Translations under genes and position numbers: made by a program | Notes under the pieces: generated by a model | What the model was told of the DNA's origin: nothing | The model's database searches: none | What the model saw: only the letters and a program-made list of their open reading frames with translations | NCBI GenBank assembly: GCA_040954595.2 | Contig: CM082583.2 | Coordinates: 7,006,001-7,070,000 of the forward strand | Direction: 5' to 3' | Length of the DNA stretch: 64,000 nt | Source of the DNA: Balanoglossus misakiensis | Taxonomy: Eukaryota; Hemichordata | In this document: positions 35,684 through 50,600 of the stretch, piece after piece | Layout: the number at the start of each line of letters is the position of its first letter | Position numbering within the stretch: position 1 is the stretch's first letter

Positions 35684-38600
35684 ATGAGTTATAGCTCATG
35701 AAAATCGTCCAAAAATGACAATTTTTCGACTTTCCGAAATATCAAAATTTCTTCATTTTTTGATAAAAATCATGGGTTATAGCTCATGAAAATCGTCCAA
35801 AAATGACAATTTTTCGACTTTCCGAAATATCAAAATTTCTCCATTTTTTCGAAAAAATCATGGGTTATAGCTCATGAAAATCGTCCAAAAATGACAATTT
35901 TTCGACTTTCCGAAATATCAAAATTTCTTCATTTTTTGATAAAAATCATGGGTTATAGCTCATGAAAATCGTCCAAAAATGACAATTTTTCGACTTTCCG
36001 AAATATCAAAATTTCTTCATTTTTTGATAAAAATCATGGGTTATAGCTCATGAAAATCGTCCAAAAATGACAATTTTTCGACTTTCCGAAATATCAAAAT
36101 TTCTTCATTTTTTGATAAAAATCATGGGTTATAGCTCATGAAAATCGTCCAAAAATGACAATTTTTCGACTTTCCGAAATATCAAAATTTCTCCATTTTT
36201 TCGAAAAAATCATGGGTTATAGCTCATGAAAATCGTCCAAAAATGACAATTTTTTGACTTTCCGAAATATCAAAATTTCTTCATTTTTTGATAAAAATCA
36301 TGGGTTATAGCTCATGAAAATCGTCCAAAAATGACAATTTTTCGACTTTCCGAAATATCAAAATTTCTTCATTTTTTCGAAAAAATCATGGGTTATAGCT
36401 CATGAAAATCGTCCAAAAATGACAATTTTTCGACTTTCCGAAATATCAAAATTTCTTCATTTTTTGATAAAAATCATGGGTTATAGCTCATGAAAATCGT
36501 CCAAAAATGACAATTTTTCGACTTTCCGAAATATCAAAATTTCTTCATTTTTTGATAAAAATCATGGGTTATAGCTCATGAAAATCGTCCAAAAATGACA
36601 ATTTTTCGACTTTCCGAAATATCAAAATTTCTTCATTTTTTGATAAAAATCATGGGTTATAGCTCATGAAAATCGTCCAAAAATGACAATTTTTCGACTT
36701 TCCGAAATATCAAAATTTCTTCATTTTTTGATAAAAATCATGGGTTATAGCTCATGAAAATCGTCGAAAAATGACAATTTTTCGACTTTCCGAAATATCA
36801 ATATTTCTTCACTTTTTGATAAAAATCATGGGTTATAGCTCATGAAAATCGTCCAAAAATGACAATTTTTCGACTTTCCGAAATATCAATATTTCTTCAC
36901 TTTTTGATAAAAATCATGGGTTATAGCTCATGAAAATCGTCCAAAAATGACAATTTTTCGACTTTCCGAAATATCAAAATTTCTTCGTTTTTGATAAAAA
37001 TCATGGGTTATAGCTCATGAAAATCGTCCAAAAATGACAATTTTTCGACTTTCCGAAATATCAAAATTTCTTCATTTTTTGATAAAAATCATGGGTTATA
37101 GCTCATGAAAATCGTCCAAAAATGACAATTTTTCGACTTTCCGAAATATCAAAATTTCTTCATTTTTTGATAAAAATCATGGGTTATAGCTCATGAAAAT
37201 CGTCCAAAAATGACAATTTTTCGACTTTCCGAAATATCAAAATTTCTCCATTTTTTCGAAAAAATCATGGGTTATAGCTCATGAAAATCGTCCAAAAATG
37301 ACAATTTTTTGACTTTCCGAAATATCAAAATTTCTTCATTTTTTGATAAAAATCATGGGTTATAGCTCATGAAAATCGTCCAAAAATGACAATTTTTCGA
37401 CTTTCCGAAATATCAAAATTTCTTCATTTTTTCGAAAAAATCATGGGTTATAGCTCATGAAAATCGTCCAAAAATGACAATTTTTCGACTTTCCGAAATA
37501 TCAAAATTTCTTCATTTTTTGATAAAAATCATGGGTTATAGCTCATGAAAATCGTCCAAAAATGACAATTTTTCGACTTTCCGAAATATCAAAATTTCTT
37601 CATTTTTTGATAAAAATCATGGGTTATAGCTCATGAAAATCGTCCAAAAATGACAATTTTTCGACTTTCCGAAATATCAAAATTTCTTCATTTTTTGATA
37701 AAAATCATGGGTTATAGCTCATGAAAATCGTCCAAAAATGACAATTTTTCGACTTTCCGAAATATCAAAATTTCTTCATTTTTTGATAAAAATCATGGGT
37801 TATAGCTCATGAAAATCGTCGAAAAATGACAATTTTTCGACTTTCCGAAATATCAATATTTCTTCACTTTTTGATAAAAATCATGGGTTATAGCTCATGA
37901 AAATCGTCCAAAAATGACAATTTTTCGACTTTCCGAAATATCAATATTTCTTCACTTTTTGATAAAAATCATGGGTTATAGCTCATGAAAATCGTCCAAA
38001 AATGACAATTTTTCGACTTTCCGAAATATCAAAATTTCTTCGTTTTTGATAAAAATCATGGGTTATAGCTCATGAAAATCGTCCAAAAATGACAATTTTT
38101 CGACTTTCCGAAATATCAAAATTTCTTCATTTTTTGATAAAAATCATGGGTTATAGCTCATGAAAATCGTCCAAAAATGACAATTTTTCGACTTTCCGAA
38201 ATATCAAAATTTCTTCATTTTTTGATAAAAATCATGGGTTATAGCTCATGAAAATCGTCCAAAAATGACAATTTTTCGACTTTCCGAAATATCAAAATTT
38301 CTTCATTTTTTGATAAAAATCATGGGTTATAGCTCATGAAAATCGTCCAAAAATGACAATTTTTCGACTTTCCGAAATATCAAAATTTCTTCATTTTTTG
38401 ATAAAAATCATGGGTTATAGCTCATGAAAATCGTCCAAAAATGACAATTTTTCGACTTTCCGAAATATCAAAATTTCTTCATTTTTTGATAAAAATCATG
38501 GGTTATAGCTCATGAAAATCGTCCAAAAATGTCAATTTTTCGACTTTCCGAAATATCAAAATTTCTTCATTTTTTGATAAAAATCATGGGTTATAGCTCA

Positions 38601-41600
38601 TGAAAATCGTCCAAAAATGACAATTTTTCGACTTTCCGAAATATCAAAATTTCTTCATTTTTTGATAAAAATCATGGGTTATAGCTCATGAAAATCGTCC
38701 AAAAATGACAATTTTTCGACTTTCCGAAATATCAAAATTTCTTCATTTTTTCGAAAAAATCATGGGTTATAGCTCATGAAAATCGTCCAAAAATGACAAT
38801 TTTTCGACTTTCCGAAATATCAAAATTTCTTCATTTTTTCATAAAAATCATGGGTTATAGCTCATGAAAATCGTCCAAAAATGACAATTTTTCGACTTTC
38901 CGAAATATCAAAATTTCTTCATTTTTTGATAAAAATCATGGGTTATAGCTCATGAAAATCGTCCAAAAATGACAATTTTTCGACTTTCCGAAATATCAAA
39001 ATTTCTTCATTTTTTGATAAAAATCATGGGTTATAGCTCATGAAAATCGTCCAAAAATGACAATTTTTCGACTTTCCGAAATATCAAAATTTCTTCACTT
39101 TTTGATAAAAATCATGAGTTATAGCTCATGAAAATCGTCCAAAAATGACAATTTTTCGACTTTCCGAAATATCAAAATTTCTTCATTTTTTGATAAAAAT
39201 CATGGGTTATAGCTCATGAAAATCGTCCAAAAATGACAATTTTTCGACTTTCCGAAATATCAAAATTTCTTCATTTTTTGATAAAAATCATGGGTTATAG
39301 CTCATGAAAATCGTCCAAAAATGACAATTTTTCGACTTTCCGAAATATCAAAATTTCTTCATTTTTTGATAAAAATCATGGGTTATAGCTCATGAAAATC
39401 GTCCAAAAATGACAATTTTTCGACTTTCCGAAATATCAAAATTTCTTCATTTTTTGATAAAAATCATGGGTTATAGCTCATGAAAATCGTCCAAAAATGA
39501 CAATTTTTCGACTTTCCGAAATATCAAAATTTCTTCATTTTTTGATAAAAATCATGGGTTATAGCTCATGAAAATCGTCCAAAAATGACAATTTTTCGAC
39601 TTTCCGAAATATCAAAATTTCTTCATTTTTTGATAAAAATCATGGGTTATAGCTCATGAAAATCGTCCAAAAATGACAATTTTTCGACTTTCCGAAATAT
39701 CAAAATTTCTTCATTTTTTGATAAAAATCATGGGTTATAGCTCATGAAAATCGTCCAAAAATGACAATTTTTCGACTTTCCGAAATATCAAAATTTCTTC
39801 ATTTTTTGATAAAAATCATGGGTTATAGCTCATGAAAATCGTCGAAAAATGACAATTTTTCGACTTTCCGAAATATCAATATTTCTTCACTTTTTGATAA
39901 AAATCATGGGTTATAGCTCATGAAAATCGTCCAAAAATGACAATTTTTCGACTTTCCGAAATATCAATATTTCTTCACTTTTTGATAAAAATCATGGGTT
40001 ATAGCTCATGAAAATCGTCCAAAAATGACAATTTTTCGACGTTCCGAAATATCAATATTTCTTCACTTTTTGATAAAAATCATGGGTTATAGCTCATGAA
40101 AATCGTCCAAAAATGACAATTTTTCGACTTTCCGAAATATCAAAATTTCTTCATTTTTTGATAAAAATCATGGGTTATAGCTCATGAAAATCGTCCAAAA
40201 ATGACAATTTTTCGACTTTCCGAAATATCAAAATTTCTTCATTTTTTGATAAAAATCATGGGTTATAGCTCATGAAAATCGTCCAAAAATGACAATTTTT
40301 CGACTTTCCGAAATATCAAAATTTCTCCATTTTTTCGAAAAAATCATGGGTTATAGCTCATGAAAATCGTCCAAAAATGACAATTTTTCGACTTTCCGAA
40401 ATATCAAAATTTCTTCATTTTTTGATAAAAATCATGGGTTATAGCTCATGAAAATCGTCCAAAAATGACAATTTTTCGACTTTCCGAAATATCAAAATTT
40501 CTTCATTTTTTCGAAAAAATCATGGGTTATAGCTCATGAAAATCGTCCAAAAATGACAATTTTTCGACTTTCCGAAATATCAAAATTTCTTCATTTTTTG
40601 ATAAAAATCATGGGTTATAGCTCATGAAAATCGTCCAAAAATGACAATTTTTCGACTTTCCGAAATATCAAAATTTCTTCATTTTTTGATAAAAATCATG
40701 GGTTATAGCTCATGAAAATCGTCCAAAAATGACAATTTTTCGACTTTCCGAAATATCAAAATTTCTTCATTTTTTGATAAAAATCATGGGTTATAGCTCA
40801 TGAAAATCGTCGAAAAATGACAATTTTTCGACTTTCCGAAATATCAATATTTCTTCACTTTTTGATAAAAATCATGGGTTATAGCTCATGAAAATCGTCG
40901 AAAAATGACAATTTTTCGACTTTCCGAAATATCAATATTTCTTCACTTTTTGATAAAAATCATGGGTTATAGCTCATGAAAATCGTCCAAAAATGACAAT
41001 TTTTCGACTTTCCGAAATATCAAAATTTCTTCGTTTTTGATAAAAATCATGGGTTATAGCTCATGAAAATCGTCCAAAAATGACAATTTTTCGACTTTCC
41101 GAAATATCAAAATTTCTTCATTTTTTGATAAAAATCATGGGTTATAGCTCATGAAAATCGTCCAAAAATGACAATTTTTCGACTTTCCGAAATATCAAAA
41201 TTTCTTCATTTTTTGATAAAAATCATGGGTTATAGCTCATGAAAATCGTCCAAAAATGACAATTTTTCGACTTTCCGAAATATCAAAATTTCTTCATTTT
41301 TTGATAAAAATCATGGGTTATAGCTCATGAAAATCGTCCAAAAATGACAATTTTTCGACTTTCCGAAATATCAAAATTTCTTCATTTTTTGATAAAAATC
41401 ATGGGTTATAGCTCATGAAAATCGTCCAAAAATGACAATTTTTCGACTTTCCGAAATATCAAAATTTCTTCATTTTTTGATAAAAATCATGGGTTATAGC
41501 TCATGAAAATCGTCCAAAAATGACAATTTTTCGACTTTCCGAAATATCAAAATTTCTTCATTTTTTGATAAAAATCATGGGTTATAGCTCATGAAAATCG

Positions 41601-44600
41601 TCCAAAAATGTCAATTTTTCGACTTTCCGAAATATCAAAATTTCTTCATTTTTTGATAAAAATCATGGGTTATAGCTCATGAAAATCGTCCAAAAATGAC
41701 AATTTTTCGACTTTCCGAAATATCAAAATTTCTTCATTTTTTGATAAAAATCATGGGTTATAGCTCATGAAAATCGTCCAAAAATGACAATTTTTCGACT
41801 TTCCGAAATATCAAAATTTCTTCATTTTTTCGAAAAAATCATGGGTTATAGCTCATGAAAATCGTCCAAAAATGACAATTTTTCGACTTTCCGAAATATC
41901 AAAATTTCTTCATTTTTTGATAAAAATCATGGGTTATAGCTCATGAAAATCGTCCAAAAATGACAATTTTTCGACTTTCCGAAATATCAAAATTTCTTCA
42001 CTTTTTGATAAAAATCATGAGTTATAGCTCATGAAAATCGTCCAAAAATGACAATTTTTCGACTTTCCGAAATATCAAAATTTCTTCACTTTTTGATAAA
42101 AATCATGGGTTATAGCTCATGAAAATCGTCCAAAAATGACAATTTTTCGACTTTACGAAATATCAAAATTTCTTCATTTTTTGATAAAAATCATGGGTTA
42201 TAGCTCATGAAAATCGTCCAAAAATGACAATTTTTCGACTTTCCGAAATATCAAAATTTCTTCATTTTTTGATAAAAATCATGGGTTATAGCTCGTGAAA
42301 ATCGTCCAAAAATGACAATTTTTCGACTTTCCGAAATATCAAAACTTCTTCATTTTTTGATAAAAATCATGGGTTATAGCTCATGAAAATCGTCCAAAAA
42401 TGACAATTTTTCGACTTTCCGAAATATCAATATTTCTTCACTTTTTGATAAAAATCATGGGTTATAGCTCATGAAAATCGTCCAAAAATGACAATTTTTC
42501 GACTTTCCGAAATATCAATATTTCTTCACTTTTTGATAAAAATCATGGGTTATAGCTCATGAAAATCGTCCAAAAATGACAATTTTTCGACTTTCCGAAA
42601 TATCAATATTTCTTCACTTTTTGATAAAAATCATGGGTTATAGCTCATGAAAATCGTCCAAAAATGACAATTTTTCGACTTTCCGAAATATCAAAATTTC
42701 TTCGTTTTTGATAAAAATCATGGGTTATAGCTCATGAAAATCGTCCAAAAATGACAATTTTTCGACTTTCCGAAATATCAAAATTTCTTCATTTTTTGAT
42801 AAAAATCATGGGTTATAGCTCATGAAAATCGTCCAAAAATGACAATTTTTCGACTTTCCGAAATATCAAAATTTCTTCATTTTTTGATAAAAATCATGGG
42901 TTATAGCTCATGAAAATCGTCCAAAAATGACAATTTTTCGACTTTCCGAAATATCAAAATTTCTTCATTTTTTGATAAAAATCATGGGTTATAGCTCATG
43001 AAAATCGTCCAAAAATGACAATTTTTCGACTTTCCGAAATATCAAAATTTCTTCATTTTTTGATAAAAATCATGGGTTATAGCTCATGAAAATCGTCCAA
43101 AAATGACAATTTTTCGACTTTCCGAAATATCAAAATTTCTTCATTTTTTGATAAAAATCATGGGTTATAGCTCATGAAAATCGTCCAAAAATGTCAATTT
43201 TTCGACTTTCCGAAATATCAAAATTTCTTCATTTTTTGATAAAAATCATGGGTTATAGCTCATGAAAATCGTCCAAAAATGACAATTTTTCGACTTTCCG
43301 AAATATCAAAATTTCTTCATTTTTTGATAAAAATCATGGGTTATAGCTCATGAAAATCGTCCAAAAATGACAATTTTTCGACTTTCCGAAATTTCAAAAT
43401 TTCTTCATTTTTTGATAAAAATCATGGGTTATAGCTCATGAAAATCGTCCAAAAATGACAATTTTTCGACTTTCCGAAATTTCAAAATTTCTTCATTTTT
43501 TGATAAAAATCATGGGTTATAGCTCATGAAAATCGTCCAAAAATGACAATTTTTCGACTTTCCGAAATATCAATATTTCTTCACTTTTTGATAAAAATCA
43601 TGGGTTATAGCTCATGAAAATCGTCCAAAAATGACAATTTTTAGACTTTCCGAAATATCAAAATTTCTTCACTTTTTGATAAAAATCATGGGTTATAGCT
43701 CATGAAAATCGTCCAAAAATGACAATTTTTAGACTTTCCGAAATATCAAAATTTCTTCACTTTTTGATAAAAATCATGGGTTATAGCTCATGAAAATCGT
43801 CCAAAAATGACAATTTTTCGACTTTCCGAAATATCAAAATTTCTTCACTTTTTGATAAAAATCATGGGTTATAGCTCATGAAAATCGTCCAAAAATGACA
43901 ATTTTTCGACTTTCCGAAATATCAAAATTTCTTCATTTTTTCGAAAAAATCATGGGTTATAGCTCATGAAAATCGTCCAAAAATGACAATTTTTCGACTT
44001 TCCGAAATATCAAAATTTCTTCGTTTTTGATAAAAATCATGGGTTATAGCTCATGAAAATCGTCCAAAAATGACAATTTTTCGACTTTCCGAAATATCAA
44101 AATTTCTTCGTTTTTGATAAAAATCATGGGTTATAGCTCATGAAAATCGTCCAAAAATGACAATTTTTCGACTTTCCGAAATATCAAAATTTCTTCATTT
44201 TTTGATAAAAATCATGGGTTATAGCTCATGAAAATCGTCCAAAAATGACAATTTTTCGACTTTCCGAAATATCAAAATTTCTTCATTTTTTGATAAAAAT
44301 CATGAGTTATAGCTCATGAAAATCGTCCAAAAATGACAATTTTTCGACTTTCCGAAATATCAAAATTTCTTCATTTTTTGATAAAAATCATGGGTTATAG
44401 CTCATGAAAATCGTCCAAAAATGACAATTTTTCGACTTTCCGAAATATCAAAATTTCTTCATTTTTTGATAGAAATCATGGGTTATAGCTCATGAAAATC
44501 GTCCAAAAATGACAATTTTTCGACTTTCCGAAATATCAAAATTTCTTCATTTTTTGATAAAAATCATGGGTTATAGCTCATGAAAATCGTCCAAAAATGA

Positions 44601-47600
44601 CAATTTTTCGACTTTCCGAAATATCAAAATTTCTTCATTTTTTGATAAAAATCATGGGTTATAGCTCATGAAAATCGTCCAAAAATGACAATTTTTCGAC
44701 TTTCCGAAATATCAAAATTTCTTCATTTTTTGATAAAAATCATGGGTTATAGCTCATGAAAATCGTCCAAAAATGACAATTTTTCGACTTTCCGAAATAT
44801 CAAAATTTCTTCATTTTTTCATAAAAATCATGGGTTATAGCTCATGAAAATCGTCCAAAAATGACAATTTTTCGACTTTCCGAAATATCAAAATTTCTTC
44901 ATTTTTTCATAAAAATCATGGGTTATAGCTCATGAAAATCGTCCAAAAATGACAATTTTTCGACTTTCCGAAATATCAAAATTTCTTCATTTTTTCATAA
45001 AAATCATGGGTTATAGCTCATGAAAATCGTCCAAAAATGACAATTTTTCGACTTTCCGAAATATCAAAATTTCTTCATTTTTTGATAAAAATCATGGGTT
45101 ATAGCTCATGAAAATCGTCCAAAAATGACAATTTTTCGACTTTCCGAAATATCAAAATTTCTTCATTTTTTGATAAAAATCATGGGTTATAGCTCATGAA
45201 AATCGTCCAAAAATGACAATTTTTCGACTTTCCGAAATATCAATATTTCTTCATTTTTTGATAGAAATCATGGGTTATAGCTCATGAAAATCGTCCAAAA
45301 ATGACAATTTTTCGACTTTCCGAAATATCAAAATTTCTTCATTTTTTCATAAAAATCATGGGTTATAGCTCATGAAAATCGTCCAAAAATGACAATTTTT
45401 CGACTTTCCGAAATATCAAAATTTCTTCATTTTTTGATAAAAATCATGGGTTATAGCTCATGAAAATCGTCCAAAAATGACAATTTTTCGACTTTCCGAA
45501 ATATCAAAATTTCTTCATTTTTTGATAAAAATCATGGGTTATAGCTCATGAAAATCGTCCAAAAATGACAATTTTTCGACTTTCCGAAATATCAAAATTT
45601 CTTCATTTTTTGATAAAAATCATGGGTTATAGCTCATGAAAATCGTCCAAAAATGACAATTTTTCGACTTTCCGAAATATCAAAATTTCTTCATTTTTTG
45701 ATAAAAATCATGGGTTATAGCTCATGAAAATCGTCCAAAAATGACAATTTTTCGACTTTCCGAAATATCAAAATTTCTTCATTTTTTGATAAAAATCATG
45801 GGTTATAGCTCATGAAAATCGTCCAAAAATGACAATTTTTCGACTTTCCGAAATATCAAAATTTCTTCATTTTTTCATAAAAATCATGGGTTATAGCTCA
45901 TGAAAATCGTCCAAAAATGACAATTTTTCGACTTTCCGAAATATCAAAATTTCTTCATTTTTTCATAAAAATCATGGGTTATAGCTCATGAAAATCGTCC
46001 AAAAATGACAATTTTTCGACTTTCCGAAATATCAAAATTTCTTCATTTTTTGATAAAAATCATGGGTTATAGCTCATGAAAATCGTCCAAAAATGACAAT
46101 TTTTCGACTTTCCGAAATATCAAAATTTCTTCATTTTTTGATAAAAATCATGGGTTATAGCTCATGAAAATCGTCCAAAAATGACAATTTTTCGACTTTC
46201 CGAAATATCAAAATTTCTTCATTTTTTAATAAAAATCATGGGTTATAGCTCATGAAAATCGTCCAAAAATGACAATTTTTCGACTTTCCGAAATATCAAA
46301 ATTTCTTCATTTTTTGATAAAAATCATGGGTTATAGCTCATGAAAATCGTCCAAAAATGACAATTTTTCGACTTTCCGAAATATCAATATTTCTTCATTT
46401 TTCGATAAAAATCATGGGTTATAGCTCATGAAAATCGTCCAAAAATGACAATTTTTCGACTTTCCGAAATATCAATATTTCTTCACTTTTCGATAAAAAT
46501 CATGGGTTATAGCTCATGAAAATCGTCCAAAAATGACAATTTTTCGACTTTCCGAAATATCAAAATTTCTTCATTTTTTGATAAAAATCATGGGTTATAG
46601 CTCATGAAAATCGTCCAAAAATGACAATTTTTCGACTTTCCGAAATATCAAAATTTCTTCATTTTTTGATAAAAATCATGGGTTATAGCTCATGAAAATC
46701 GTCCAAAAATGACAATTTTTCGACTTTCCGAAATATCAAAATTTCTTCATTTTTTGATAAAAATCATGGGTTATAGCTCATGAAAATCGTCCAAAAATGA
46801 CAATTTTTCGACTTTCCGAAATATCAAAATTTCTTCATTTTTTCATAAAAATCATGGGTTATAGCTCATGAAAATCGTCCAAAAATGACAATTTTTCGAC
46901 TTTCCGAAATATCAAAATTTCTTCATTTTTTCATAAAAATCATGGGTTATAGCTCATGAAAATCGTCCAAAAATGACAATTTTTCGACTTTCCGAAATAT
47001 CAAAATTTCTTTATTTTTTGATAAAAATCATGGGTTATAGCTCATGAAAATCGTCCAAAAATGACAATTTTTCGACTTTCCGAAATATCAAAATTTCTTC
47101 ATTTTTTGATAAAAATCATGGGTTATAGCTCATGAAAATCGTCCAAAAATGACAATTTTTCGACTTTCCGAAATATCAAAATTTCTTCATTTTTTCGAAA
47201 AAATCATGGGTTATAGCTCATGAAAATCGTCCAAAAATGACAATTTTTCGACTTTCCGAAATATCAAAATTTCTTCATTTTTTCGAAAAAATCATGGGTT
47301 ATAGCTCATGAAAATCGTCCAAAAATGACAATTTTTCGACTTTCCGAAATATCAAAATTTCTTCATTTTTTCGAAAAAATCATGGGTTATAGCTCATGAA
47401 AATCGTCCAAAAATGACAATTTTTCGACTTTCCGAAATATCAAAATTTCTTCATTTTTTCGAAAAAATCATGGGTTATAGCTCATGAAAATCGTCCAAAA
47501 ATGACAATTTTTCGACTTTCCGAAATATCAAAATTTCTTCATTTTTTCGAAAAAATCATGGGTTATAGCTCATGAAAATCGTCCAAAAATGACAATTTTT

Positions 47601-50600
47601 CGACTTTCCGAAATATCAAAATTTCTTCATTTTTTCGAAAAAATCATGGGTTATAGCTCATGAAAATCGTCCAAAAATGACAATTTTTCGACTTTCCGAA
47701 ATCTCAAAATTTCTTCATTTTTTCGAAAAAATCATGGGTTATAGCTCATGAAAATCGTCCAAAAATGACAATTTTTCGACTTTCCGAAATATCAAAATTT
47801 CTTCATTTTTTGATAAAAATCATGGGTTATAGCTCATGAAAATCGTCCAAAAATGACAATTTTTCGACTTTCCGAAATATCAAAATTTCTTCATTTTTTG
47901 ATAAAAATCATGGGTTATAGCTCATGAAAATCGTCCAAAAATGACAATTTTTCGACTTTCCGAAATATCAAAATTTCTTCATTTTTTGATAAAAATCATG
48001 GGTTATAGCTCATGAAAATCGTCCAAAAATGACAATTTTTCGACTTTCCGAAATATCAAAATTTCTTCATTTTTTCGAAAAAATCATGGGTTATAGCTCA
48101 TGAAAATCGTCCAAAAATGACAATTTTTCGACTTTCCGAAATATCAAAATTTCTTCATTTTTTCATAAAAATCATGGGTTATAGCTCATGAAAATCGTCC
48201 AAAAATGACAATTTTTCGACTTTCCGAAATATCAAAATTTCTTCATTTTTTCATAAAAATCATGGGTTATAGCTCATGAAAATCGTCCAAAAATGACAAT
48301 TTTTCGACTTTCCGAAATATCAAAATTTCTTCATTTTTTCATAAAAATCATGGGTTATAGCTCATGAAAATCGTCCAAAAATGACAATTTTTCGACTTTC
48401 CGAAATATCAAAATTTCTTCATTTTTTCATAAAAATCATGGGTTATAGCTCATGAAAATCGTCCAAAAATGACAATTTTTCGACTTTCCGAAATATCAAA
48501 ATTTCTTCATTTTTTGATAAAAATCATGGGTTATAGCTCATGAAAATCGTCCAAAAATGACAATTTTTCGACTTTCCGAAATATCAAAATTTCTTCAGTT
48601 TTTGATAAAAATCATGGGTTATAGCTCATGAAAATCGTCCAAAAATGACAATTTTTCGACTTTCCGAAATATCAAAATTTCTTCAGTTTTTGATAAAAAT
48701 CATGGGTTATAGCTCATGAAAATCGTCCAAAAATGACAATTTTTCGACTTTCCGAAATATCAAAATTTCTTCAGTTTTTCGAAAAAATCATGGGTTATAG
48801 CTCATGAAAATCGTCCAAAAATGACAATTTTTCGACTTTCCGAAATATCAAAATTTCTTCATTTTTTGATAAAAATCATGGGTTATAGCTCATGAAAATC
48901 GTCCAAAAATGACAATTTTTCGACTTTCCGAAATATCAAAATTTCTTCATTTTTTGATAAAAATCATGGGTTATAGCTCATGAAAATCGTCCAAAAATGA
49001 CAATTTTTCGACTTTCCGAAATATCAAAATTTCTTCACTTTTTGATAAAAATCATGGGTTATAGCTCATGAAAATCGTCCAAAAATGACAATTTTTCGAC
49101 TTTCCGAAATATCAAAATTTCTTCATTTTTTGATAAAAATCATGGGTTATAGCTCATGAAAATCGTCCAAAAATGACAATTTTTCGACTTTCCGAAATAT
49201 CAAAATTTCTTCATTTTTTGATAAAAATCATGGGTTATAGCTCATGAAAATCGTCCAAAAATGACAATTTTTCGACTTTCCGAAATATCAAAATTTCTTC
49301 ATTTTTTGATAAAAATCATGGGTTATAGCTCATGAAAATCGTCCAAAAATGACAATTTTTCGACTTTCCGAAATCTCAAAATTTCTTCATTTTTTGATAA
49401 AAATCATGGGTTATAGCTCATGAAAATCGTCCAAAAATGACAATTTTTCGACTTTCCGAAATCTCAAAATTTCTTCATTTTTTGATAAAAATCATGGGTT
49501 ATAGCTCATGAAAATCGTCCAAAAATGACAATTTTTCGACTTTCCGAAATATCAAAATTTCTTCATTTTTTGATAAAAATCATGGGTTATAGCTCATGAA
49601 AATCGTCCAAAAATGACAATTTTTCGACTTTCCGAAATATCAAAATTTCTTCACTTTTTGATAAAAATCATGGGTTATAGCTCATGAAAATCGTCCAAAA
49701 ATGACAATTTTTCGACTTTCCGAAATATCAAAATTTCTTCACTTTTTGATAAAAATCATGGGTTATAGCTCATGAAAATCGTCCAAAAATGACAATTTTT
49801 CGACTTTCCGAAAGATCAATATTTCTTCACTTTTTAATAAAAATCATGGGTTATAGCTGATGAAAATCGTCCAAAAATGACAATTTTTCGACTTTCCGAA
49901 ATATCAATATTTCTTCACTTTTTAATAAAAATCATGGGTTATAGCTCATGAAAATCGTCCAAAAATGACAATTTTTCGACTTTCCGAAATATCAAAATTT
50001 CTTCATTTTTTCGAAAAAATCATGGGTTATAGCTCATGAAAATCGTAGAAAAATGACAATTTTTCGACTTTCCGAAATATCAAAATTTCATGGGTTATAG
50101 CTCATGAAAATCGTCCAAAAATGACAATTTTTCGACTTTCCGAAATATCAAAATTTCTTCATTTTTTGATAAAAATCATGGGTTATAGCTCATGAAAATC
50201 GTCCAAAAATGACAATTTTTCGACTTTCCGAAATATCAAAATTTCTTCATTTTTTGATAAAAATCATGGGTTATAGCTCATGAAAATCGCCCAAAAATGA
50301 CAATTTTTCGACTTTCCGAAATATCAAAATTTCTTCATTTTTTCGAAAAAATCATGGGTTATAGCTCATGAAAATCGTCCAAAAATGACAATTTTTCGAC
50401 TTTCCGAAATATCAAAATTTCTTCATTTTTTGATAAAAATCATGGGTTATAGCTCATGAAAATCGTCCAAAAATGACAATTTTTCGACTTTCCGAAATAT
50501 CAAAATTTCTTCATTTTTTGATAAAAATCATGGGTTATAGCTCATGAAAATCGTCCAAAAATGAAAATTTTCTGACTTTCCGAAATATCAAAATTTCTTC

